Shown: positions 21,051 through 33,000 of the stretch, piece by piece | Layout: each line of letters begins with the position of its first letter | How positions within the stretch are numbered: position 1 is the stretch's first letter | Assembly (NCBI GenBank): GCA_963920765.1 | Contig: OY987245.1 | Span: forward strand, 9,750,727 to 9,814,726 | Direction: 5' to 3' | From: Ulota crispa | Lineage: Eukaryota; Streptophyta; Bryopsida; Orthotrichales; Orthotrichaceae | Length of the DNA: 64,000 nt | Notes under the pieces: generated by a model | Seen by the model: only the letters and a program-made list of their open reading frames with translations | Told to the model about the DNA's origin: nothing | The model's database searches: none | Translations under genes and position numbers: made by a program

Positions 21051-24000
21051 TTATGCACCTTCTTCAGCCCCTTCTGCAGCAGCTTCTTCGGCTGCAAGTG
21101 CAGCGGCTTCAGCTGCTTCAAATTCTTGTTGGGCTGCAACTTCAGCATACATTTTGTCTTCCTCTTCTTTTTTGGCTGCTTCTTCAGCAGCCAGATCTGC
21201 CAGACGTTTTTCTTCCGCTTCAATTTCATCCATTTCTTTTTCAACTCTCATTTCTTCCACGTCAACCATCTTCTTCAACTTTGTATCAGAAATCTGGGTC
21301 TCGGCTTCACATACTATTTTCTCCATTTCCAATGTTGCATAATCCTACATATTTGTCCAAAGAATTTACTATCAATATATTTACCCTTCAAAATCTAGTT
21401 ATCAATAGATTGTTCACTCAATCTAAATTGCAAAAAAAATGAGTTGTAAACAGTTGTTTCATGACAATTGCAAATATTTGCAACAATTATACAATGATTA
21501 TGAAATGACTTAATTATAGTTATTTAGGATGTTTGCAATTGCTGTAGACCAGCCATTTAATTTTGTTCTAGTGTCTTAACCCCTCAGCGCCCCTAGTATT
21601 TTTGAGTATCTCAAAATTTGCTTGAAAGTGAACAAAATGTTAGCATTTTGATCAATTTGATCAATTTTTTTTGAAGTGCAACCATACAAATTCAAAGTAG
21701 ACATGTTATAGATTACATAGGAAATGAAATCACAACAATATCATTTATGGATTCAAAGATTATAATGCTTGATCATGAGGGTGTTAAAATTGCAAAAGTG
21801 ATTTGAAGTCTTTCAATCCTCTTTTTGCATCTCAAACCTAAAGTTTAGAGTACCAAAAAAATATGAGTATGTAAAGTATAACATGCACAACCCCAATCAA
21901 TTTACGGCTTCTCAAAATCTATTCTACAATATTTTAAACTGAATTTTCAATGTGATTTTTTCTCCAAGTTCTAGTGTACTTGAGGCTCATTTCCAAGAGC
22001 CTTCAACACTAGAAAGTGAAGGTTTGCAATGGACACCCTTGCACTAAATCTTGAATAGACAAATCACATTAATTCATTTTCAAAATCAGACTTCTGATGC
22101 TAAATCAAGACTTCAATGAGAATTTAAATTGATAATAACCACTAAAAAATCTTGAACAAGCATTGCACATCTTTGAATAAAAATGAGAGGGGCGCAATTT
22201 GAGCCCCTTAGGGGTTGAGGGGTTAACCCCTAAAGGACCAAAGAGCCTAGTATGGCCAAATGGGGTTCTTGGAGGTGTAAAAGTAGACAAAAAAGACATT
22301 GCATGCTCAAGTATTGGTTTGCAACTCAAGTCCAAATGGAGCTAAATGTTCAACAAAACTTTTGGATCGGTTTGTTGTTCCTTGAAGCTCTAGATTTTGC
22401 ACCCAAACATTTGAATTCAATATTTTTAATATTAAAACTATTAATGGGAGTGTATATAGGCATTGTACATTGCATTGTGGATGGAAGAATTTTGGATGGG
22501 ATGGGTTGGAAGCCCACCCTCCCATGTATAGGGGAGAAGGTTGGTGATGTGTCACTTTTTTTCTCTTGATTGGCAAGGTTTTTGTAACTCTAAAGTAGTG
22601 AGCCAACTAGATCCACTTACTTTGATTGACCATTAGTTTTGGAGTTTTTCCCATTTGAGGAGTTTTTTTTTTTTTTTTTCCATCAAGTATAGCTCAACAA
22701 GGTCTCATGGGATCAACCATTAGGTTTTTTTTTTTTTTTGGGAAAAAATCACATCAAAGTCCAAAATCCATATTGTGAACTGCTACTCAGATTAACAAAT
22801 ATGAAATTCTCCACGGTGAGGGTTTTGCAAATTTACTTGGATTTGAAATTAGACTAGCCTTAAACTTTTGATTTATAGTTGGGTATAGAATGACCGGTTT
22901 GGATTGTCTAAATACTTGTTCAACTATCTAAAAATTGAGGAAATGTGTTGAAGGTTCCATATTGGAGGCATGTTGAACTTTCTTTGCAAAACGCTTAGTG
23001 GTTAAATTTTGCAAAAAATTGAAGATCTCAAACATCTTGAGATCTATATATGTTGAGGGACACAAGTTTTCCCGTGTTTTTTAGAAAGCTTTCCATGTTT
23101 TTGCATATGATCTATGCATTTTATTTGGTATTTCTTGGTGTTGTGCATCTTTTGTTGGGTTGATATTTACGGACTTTGGACTGTCCAAATGGTAGTTATA
23201 TAGGACATTTATGTGTTTTGTAGTGAATCTCTCAAAATTTTAGATTGATAAAACTGTAAAAGAAAGCATCTATGGCACATTTAACTAATTTTAGACAATC
23301 AAAAGTCTCTAAAAAGACCATGTCATGAGACGGAAGAGACTTTTGAAGCATTTTGATGCTCTTTAATCCTTTACATTGTATAAATAGATCTCTAAAGAAG
23401 AAGCTAATCCATGTTTCAAGAATTCAGTTCTAGAAAATGTGCATGGCACTTGGAATATTTCTTAGTCACCATGGCCCAATACATTCCAAATTTGCTTTGA
23501 TAGTCTATAAGTAGTTCAATATGGCTTGTATGCATTACATTTTATATTCTAGAAAGAACAAAAATTGCAATTAAATATTGAAAGCAAACTTTATAAGTTT
23601 GCCCAAAAAAAATTTCAAAATATAGGTAATAAAATTATGGGAGAAATATTATAAAAAAAACACATTCTATTCAAAAAAACAACCGAGGATTTTGAGGAAA
23701 ATTTCAAAATGGTGAACTCAATAGTTCAAAAAGTATCTATTATTTATCTTGGATGCAAGAAAGTTGTTGTTTCTAAATTTATTGTATTGTAAAAATGAAT
23801 TTTTTGATTACAAGATTTTAAACAAGTTTAAATATTGTACTTTTTCAAGTACAACAATTGCTAATCAGAAGGTTTCAGTAAGTAAAAGTGAGATAAAAAA
23901 TCGTACCTTTTGCATTTCTTCATATTTAGCTTTGATTGTAAGATACTTTTCCCCAGCTGCTGTAGTTTTTTTGCATGCTAGAATCCATTGTTGAAGTAAC

Positions 24001-27000
24001 TATAAACAAAAAAGCAACAATAATTATTATATAAAATTGTGAACATTCTATTGAGAATGTAGTGTTTATGTGTATTTTTTATTTTATTTATATCTAAAAC
24101 TTTGTATACTTTGATGGCAAATATCTAAGAGAATCTGAGGCAATAATTATAATTAAGGGGAAATTTGATGGATACTCTTGAAAATTGCAATTTATGTACA
24201 TGTTTTTTATTTTTCAAAAATTGCACAAACATTCTTGATGTACTTTCATAATTGCAAATACCCATTTCCACTACCAAAGGTGCATGTTATCTACCATGAT
24301 CACATCACCCAAAAGTAGGTGATATGTGCCTTTGATAAATGTGGAGAATAATATTTTTACTTGAAGGTATGTCAAGGATATTTGTGCAATTTCTAAAAAA
24401 TTAAGGACATTTGCACAACTATTGCAAATTTCAAGGGCATCCATCAAATCTTCCCTAAAATCAAACACAAACAGTTATAAAACTTTTACTTTTCAAGATA
24501 AGGCTTTCTTTTAGCAGTATATACGTGAAAATTTATGAAAAATTTGTATTTTAAAATACTATTTCATAGGACATATTTAGAAAAAATGAAATAAAAGGAT
24601 CTTACGAAGCCAACACATGCTTGTTCTGGTAATTTCTCGTCTTTTAAGCCCTGCGTTATAAAACCTCCCCTTATCAAAAATTGTTATGAACCAAATAAAA
24701 ATATATGAAATAATGGTAAAATTCTCACTTTTAGTGAATAGGTCAACAAAGTTGTCTATGGATTTAAATTGGTAACAAACCAAAACCCACATCATTATGT
24801 TAAATTTGATTCATAATGCGAGTACTTTTGATTTTTATATAAAATATATATTTACGTACAAAAAGTATTTAATAAATGAGCATTAGAATCACATGTATTT
24901 ACCAATAAATACGAATCAACGTCTTCCCATCGCTCAGGGTCATTTGTTACTACTGGATCATAGTCTTTCAATACCTACTAATATTTATGACCCAAATTCA
25001 GTTGTATTTTATTTATAGAAAAAAATACATATTTGTGAAGTCATTATTTCATTTCAATAATAAATCTTTAGTGTGTACTTGATAATCTTGCAGTAAATAT
25101 AAAATTTTAACATCCATTTGAAGTAGAATTAATAACCTTGTCCAAAAGATTTGGGTTGAATAGTTTACGAGCTGAAACCCAATCATCTACTACTATTTTC
25201 TTATGTCCAAGAAGATGTAATAATGCCTAATTTGATCCAAAAAAATAAGTCAAAAACATTAAAAAATATATTTACATTTCAAAATACAAACTCAAACACA
25301 TTATAGCATGAGAATTTTAGATGAGTTCTTATTTTTTTTATTTCTTATTTATTTATTTTTTTGTTGGGAAAATGAATAAAGTCACCTATTTTGGAGTGTA
25401 TATGGTAAGGGTCTCACACAAGGGTAAGTGCATCTCCACTAGTGGCTTAGACTCACTCAAAGTGGATGAAAAGTGTTGAGGTCCCTTTCAAAACTCTCTC
25501 AAAAACTTTGTTTTAGTGAGTCTAGCAAGCCACTCTTCAAGCCACTCTTCACCCTTAGTTTAGTAAGTTTTATCCTCTACTTTCTTTGATAAATGGATAA
25601 CTGCTTATTTATGGGGCGTGTTGGAGTGTAAGGCTAGGTCACCTTTTCAAAGAGCATGGGTGGAGATCAAGGGACTTGAAGCCTTGTCAAAACAAATGAA
25701 ATTTTTTGAAAGAGCTTGGACCGATGGAGATGCCCTAAAAACATTCTCATGTTTAAATCATTTGAGAACAAGGACATGGCCCAAGTAACCAATGAAGCAA
25801 ACATGAAATTGCATGCGTATGAGGCCCGTAGCTTGCATAAATATTGTTTGAACAAAATACTATCATGTTAACTGGAGAGACGTTACACAACGTGATATCA
25901 CTCTGCAATTTATGTTATTACATTCAGAAATATAAGAGCACACCACAAATGCAAAGGATTCTGTTCAAGAACGTTTTCAAAAGAAATTTTGGGCTTTTTG
26001 TCATTAGAAGTGGGTTTTATATCTTAGATTTTAAAATTACGTGTAAGGATACTATACCTTCAAAATTCTTTGAACATGCCTATTGGGATATGGCCATCTT
26101 CTTATGCGGTCTAGTTCAGGAACCTGTCATTATACACATTACAAGTAACTCACGCACGTAAGTAGTTTCTACTTTGAACTGTTCATTTAATAAATTTAAG
26201 ACCATTTTCTAAAACATTACTAAAAGAACAATTCTACTATTTTCTAATGACATTTACACTGATACAAAAAGCCATGTATCGTCATATTGTAGACTACAAA
26301 ATACTCGTTTCCAAAATCTTCATCAAAATTTAGAAAAAATACTTCAAATAAAAATAAAATTCAATTTACAATCCCACATGTATGTACTAGATACACAAAT
26401 CAAATATCCACATTACATTTAAAAACTTATTTTCTCAAGAAAAATAAAAGTACAATCTATCATCTATTTTTAGTAGTTGGCCATTACTCCCTCTGTCCCA
26501 ATATAAAGCTCCAAATTAGGTATAGTTCTTGTCCCACAAAAAAGCTCTCTTTTGCTAATTTCAATTGTTGAGAAAGTGTTTGTCATGTCCAATGATCTTG
26601 TGCTGACAAGTTAAGTAATTAAAGAGCATTCCTCTCTTAACAAGCTTGGCCTTACCCATATGAGGTACTAGTGTTGCTACTAATCTTTAAATCATCAATA
26701 ATGAGGAGCTAGCAACATGTACAATTACGGTACTTTTTGCATGGAATATAGGTGTCCAAACAACAACATCAAAGTTAGAGATTTTGCACACATTTGGTAG
26801 ATGGTATATTGATTCTAGAACGCTTGTGTCAATAGTACAAAGGCTAAAATAATGAGGAGGCGGCAATCTTCACAAACTATGCACAAATATGATACTTTTT
26901 GCATGGACTTTGGGTGTCTAAATGACAACGTAAAAACTTGAGATTTTGAAGATATTTGGTAGGTAGTATATTGATTCTAGAATACATTTTTCACTAGCAT

Positions 27001-30000
27001 AATGACTAAAAACACAATAAATCCCTCATAGAGAAGTTTGTTGGAACTTTATAATGAGACAGAGGGAGTATGACATATCTAACTCATTTTTTACTATCCA
27101 AAATCTGTAAAGGAAAAGCACGTCATCAAGAAAAGAGACGTCGGAAGTTTTTGGTAGATTTTGGATCTTTACAATTGCATGAGGAGATCTTTTCATGGGA
27201 GGCCAGACACTATCAAGAGATGTTTTGATAGAAAGTCAATCCCGTCTTGAAGGTATTTAGTTGTCAAAAATGAATGTGACATTGAAACATCTCTTAATCA
27301 ACATGTCCTTACACAATCCAAATTTAGCTTGCCTTTGTGATCCAAACTAATTAAATAGGACAATAGTTCATGAATTGAACACAAATGGATTGTAATTCCA
27401 AAACCACAGGATTCATTAATACTTACATCATAAAACCTCAATTGCATGTCTATCATGCAATATTCACAAAATTATCTTTTAACCCTTAAACATCCCATGA
27501 GCATAGTAGGCACATATCGTACAATTGGTATTTGATGTCAACAAGAAGTTTTAATTATAGCTCACTAAAATTGCATTGATCTATATTCCAACTTCTTTGT
27601 TAATCTCACATGTAGTAAGTGTGTGAATCCATTCCAAATGCAAGAAAAATTCCTCATATTGTACTAGCATCCAAAGGGTCTTTCAAACATTTAAGTGTTA
27701 ACACCACAAGATAAAAAATCTCTATTGAAAAGAGGTGGGTGTCTATTTATCATCCAAATTTGACTTTAAAAAAAGAGGGGAGAGATAGGAGAGGAAAGCA
27801 GAGAAAGGCAGGGTGAAAAGTCACTTGAAAAGTTAATGGAAATTTAAGAGGGAAAAAGACTAGCTCTTAAATTTTGTTTTTTTGTTGATCTTGCAACAAC
27901 CACCCAACAATGCAAGCAAGTAAGGAAAAGTTGAACAAACATGAATAGAATCAACGTCTACATGTTCATCCATAAAATCTTCTATTACTAGGAGCTTTCA
28001 TCCAAATTATGGGCAAACCTAGTGTAAGCTTGGAAAGGAACCTGGCAATTTCATCTTTTTTTTCTTCACTCAACTTTTCCGGTGTTAGGATAGCCACTCA
28101 CAATTTGAGGTAAGATTTTTGCAAAATTTTGTTAAAAGAATGTTGAAATTTATAAGAAAAAAAAAACAATAGACAAATGTGTTGGTACCTTATTTTCAAC
28201 AAGAGGATTATAAGCATTTTCCATATGTTTCTTAAGAAATGCATGGGTACCTTATTTTCAACAAGAAGATTATAAGCATTGTTCCACATGTTTCTTAAGA
28301 AATGTGTCGGTACCTTATTTTTGTGAAAGTAGAAACAAAAACACACAAAAAAACACTAGACAAAGTTTGTCGGTACCTTATTTTCATGAAAGTGGAAATA
28401 AAAACACAAAAAACCAAAAAACTAAACAAATGTGTCGGTACCTTATTTTCGACAAGAAGGTTATAAGCATTCTCCATATGTTTCTTCAGATACTGAACAA
28501 CCCCGTTCGCAACAAAAAGAGCGCGCTCATATTTCTCAATTCCGGGAGTAAGCTTCTCAAGCGCGGCAATGGCTTTCTTCCGCCGTTTGTCAAACCCTTT
28601 CACGAGCTTCGTCAGTTCCTTGATCGCCTTCTTCATCTCCTTCTCCTTCTTCGCATGCGCTTTCTTCCGCTCCTTCAATTTGATCATCTCTTCCGACTCC
28701 TTCGGTTTCTCCACCACTTCTTCTCCTCCTTCTTCCGGCGCCGCCTCTTCTTCTGGCTCCTCTGGCTCTTCCGGTTCCTCCGCCTCTTCCTCTTCTTCAG
28801 GTTCTTCTTCCACAGCGCCTTCTTCACCTTCGCCTTCGCCTTCTCCGCCTTCGCCTTCGATTTCTGCCATTGGATTCGGTTCTAATTCTTCGTCCTTGAA
28901 CTCGTCTTCTACTTCTTTCTCCTCACCTTCTTCTCCTTCTTCATCTGCCTCGGGTTCTGGTGGCGGTGGCTCTTCCGCTTCTTCTTCGCCTTCTGCTAGA
29001 GGTTCTTCCTCGGGATCGGGCTCTAGTACTGGCTCTGGATCGTCGTCTTCGGCTTCCTCTCCTTCTGCTGGTTCCTCTGCTGCCGGTTCTTCTTCCTATT
29101 TTTCCATTTTGGCGAAAGTGTTTTGTGAAACGTTTTAATGTGTTGTGTGAATAATTTGACGTGCTTTGTGTTAATAAATTGACGTGTATTGTGTGAATAA
29201 TTTGAAGTGCATTGTGTGTAAATAATTTGACGTGCATTGTGTGTAAATAATTTGACGTGCATTGTGGTTACAGAAAACAACAAAGTATAATTTAACACCT
29301 GAAAATCTCAAGTCCTAGAGATGAATTTTCAAGATATCAGTAAACACCGAAGCGGAAATTAATACCTGAAAATTTCAAGTCTTACAGATGAATTTTTCAA
29401 GATATTAATAAACTCCAAAGTGTGAATTAACACTTGAAAATTTCAAGTCCTAGAGATGAATTCTCAAGATATTAGTAAACATCAAAGTGTAAATTTGACA
29501 CCTGGAAATTTCAAGTCCTGGAGATGAATTTTCAAGAAATTAGTGTGTGCTTGTAGAGTAGATTCAAGCTATTAGTGGTTGCGGTGGTTTCTTGTTTCAC
29601 GTGTTTGTGATTTCTTGAGTTTTGAATTTCACTACAGTAGAACATGTATCAAGGTACATTTTGCACATTTTAATGACATTCATTAAGATTGATTGTGTTT
29701 GGAATGATCTCAAATTTTGGATATTCTCTCAACTTTGTTGGATATGGTGTTCATTATATATACAATGATTGTATCAATAGCAATTGTAGTAGGGATAATT
29801 TTGTAAGTCACTTATAGTTTAATTATGAGGACTATAGTAGGTTTGTTCGAAGTCTCTTTTCTATTTTTAGTTTGATTGTGTTTGTGTTTTTATCTAAATG
29901 CTATAATTCAAAGTTTTGAAAAATTTTAGTTGTAAAATAGTTTAGTTTTGCCTGTAAGTTTAAAGTGTTGTTTTAAATTTCTTGTGATTGGTCAATGTCA

Positions 30001-33000
30001 TTTATAAACATTGTTAATTGGCTTGTACTTTCATTTAATATTAACAATTTAGGTTGAGTACTAGAGTGTATGTGTGTCCTTTGCATGACATGGTCAACAA
30101 AAACATTGGTTTGGATCATACCGGTACTTCTTCTCCGGCATCTTCCTTCTTCTTTCTTTCTTTTTCCTTTTGCCGTTCTTCTTTTGCTTTAGCTTTAGCT
30201 TTTACAGCTTGGCGCTCTTCCCATGCTTTGTGTAATTCTTGAAATTTTTTAAGTCTCTTAAGTTTGTCTTTTGCTTTTGTTTTCTTGGTGGCCAGTTCCT
30301 TTTCTTGTTCCATTTGTGCAACTCTTGCAAGTTTGACTTCTCTTAACTGATCCTTGAATTTTTGGATTACCTTTGGTGTGTTATGATCTTTTGTGATTTC
30401 TTTGTTATTTTCATCTAAAATGGTACTCATTGTATTAGCACAACTTTGAATGAAATCCAATTCAATTTGTTGGAAAGGTCTTCCATTTCCCATATTATCA
30501 GATTTAAGTGTATCACAACATAAAAGTGCTAGAACTTGTTTTCTTCAATGAACATGTATATGTATATCATATCCAACAACATAGACATGTTGATTATTGC
30601 TTTATTTTTTGAAAATACTAAGTCTGATTATAACAAGACACATAATAATCTTATATATTTTAATAATAAAGGTAATTATTTGTTTGATTAGTTATAAATA
30701 CAATTAGTCAAACTATCATAGTTTTTGGTGTTTTTTTGTTTCTTGACATTTCCAAATTCAATCAATAAAATCATCTATTTATTTGTTGTCATCATACAAA
30801 TAGTGTATTCTTGAGTTATTAATATAATGGATCAAACAATCATTTGTACACTTTAGGAGAAAAGGTTAGTGCAATACTGTTTTACAATCTCAAACATTTC
30901 AATTGGTCTTTTTTTGAATTCTTCTGCAAGATATTTTTTAGCTATGTATTCAACTGACATTGGTGCAACAAAATAAGCTCCAACTCGTGGACATCCTCCA
31001 AAATAATGAATACCTATATAAGAAAACTATGAGTTCATTAAGTAATTGTTTAAAAAATCACACACAATTATTATTTTTATTTCTAAATTTGTGGCATAAA
31101 TTCAAAAGTTTAAAACTAGAAACAAAATAAGAAAACTTACCTTCTTTATATAAAACATTAGGAATATGCAATTCTTGTAATCCTTCAATAAGTAAACTAA
31201 ATGTTACAGGTCCCTAAATCAATACAACAAAATAGATTCAGTTATTTATATGAAACCAAACCATAAGAAACATTTATCTGTTTTATAACATAAAATCCAC
31301 TTAAATCACTAGTTTGAAAACACAAAAAAATATTAACTTGACTAGATCAAATTGAAACCACAACCATCACTAATTCTAAAACATTAATGATTATTATGTA
31401 GTTTTGTGATCAAATTGAGGATTACTCAACCTTTTACAATACATATTGAAAGTACAAATTTGCATTGTAATGTAAGTTTTATAAAAAGATTGAAATAAAA
31501 AAAGCATCCGAAATGTAGAAATGTTGAATGTAGCGTTTGTCACTTTTGCTTTATGATTTAGTATTATAAAAAGGATTCTTCAAGTTCAAAATTTTACTTG
31601 TTTAATGACTATTTGTCGATTTAACATGTGTATGTGACTTGGTATTGTGGCCGACACATATAAAATTCTTCTGTTTTTGTAATTCAAAGGCTTTGGTATT
31701 CGAAATGGCTTTGGTGGAGGAGGTTCTTCTTCTTCGCCTTCTTTGCCTTCTTCTCCTTCAGCAACTTCTGCTGGTTCTTCTTCTTCTTCCTCCGGTGGTG
31801 GCTCTGGCTCTCCTTCACCTTCTTCTCCTTCTGGTTTCTCTTCATCAGCCTCCGGAGGCTCTTCATCTAAACTTGTAACGTCGGAGCCTTCATCTTTTCC
31901 TTCACCTTCTTCTCCTTCTTCAGGTTCCTCAACTATTTCCTCCTCTGTTTGATTCAAATCTGAAGTAGTGATTAGTGTTGAATTTACAATAGGGGTAGTC
32001 ACGGCACTTTCTTGCGCTCATGTGGAGAATGAGAATGGAGTGGTGTCGCGTAGCTAGTGGCTGTTGGAGCTTTGGTTATGTTTAGCGTGTGAAACTTCTC
32101 AATGTCCCATTCTTCTCCTCTGGAGTTGAAGAATGGAGTGGAGAATGAGTTAGCATGTGAACTTCTTATCATGGTCTACTCATTTTCCCCCTCTGTGAAT
32201 TGCTTTTCATGCTAGCTATTTCTGCTCCTCCAATCATTGACCATGCTACCTTTCTCTAAGTAAACCATTCTCCATTCTCCATTGTTATTCTCCAAAACAC
32301 ACAAATGGGGTGTCATGGCATCTTTATGAAGAACAAGCTCCTATTGGCTCCTCCTTTCTCTTCACAACTTCTCAAAATCTCCATTCTCATTTCATTATGT
32401 GATAAGTTGTGACTACCCCTAATATTTGATGAAATCTTAGAATTATGGGAAAATTTCATGGATGTCCTTGAAGTTTGCAATATTTACATAGATACCTTTG
32501 CTTTTTCAGAAATTGCACAAATACCCTTGGAGCATAATTTTAGGCATTTATTTGTTATGCTTGTACTTCCCTTCTTCCTTTGTGCACATGTTGTTTCTTT
32601 TTTGTTTCATTACATCAACATTGGTCATGAAGGAAATACAAGCACAACAAATAAATACCTAAAAATTATGGTCCAAGAATATTTGTGCAATTTCTAAAAA
32701 AACAGTGGTATCTATGTAAATATTGCAACCTTCAGGGGTATCCATGAAGTTTTCTTTAGAATTATTGAAAGTTATAGGGGTAATTCTAAGCAAGAAGATT
32801 ATGTTACCTTCCTCTTCTTCCTCTCCTTCTTTGCCTTCAACTTTCTTCTTTTTTGGTTTTGGTTCAAATATTTTTCTTATTACCACAGCAACATATGCAG
32901 ATTGACAACCTAAAAAAAATGTGATGAAAATTATAAATCTATTAAAGTTGTGCAACGATGTTGTTTTGTTTGAAGTTTATATTGTATGCAGTATTTAGAT

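Noticed and set aside
22252..22569. Open frame shared with 59728-60117
   Set aside because: Both lie in the two copies of one TTAA element. Their starts and ends differ and no known domain is present, so conservation is explained by element homology.
28569..29138. Long plus-strand Ser-rich open frame
   Set aside because: It is the shadow of the minus-strand acidic exon of the RSP2-like gene; GAA/GAG codons read as TTC/CTC on the other strand.
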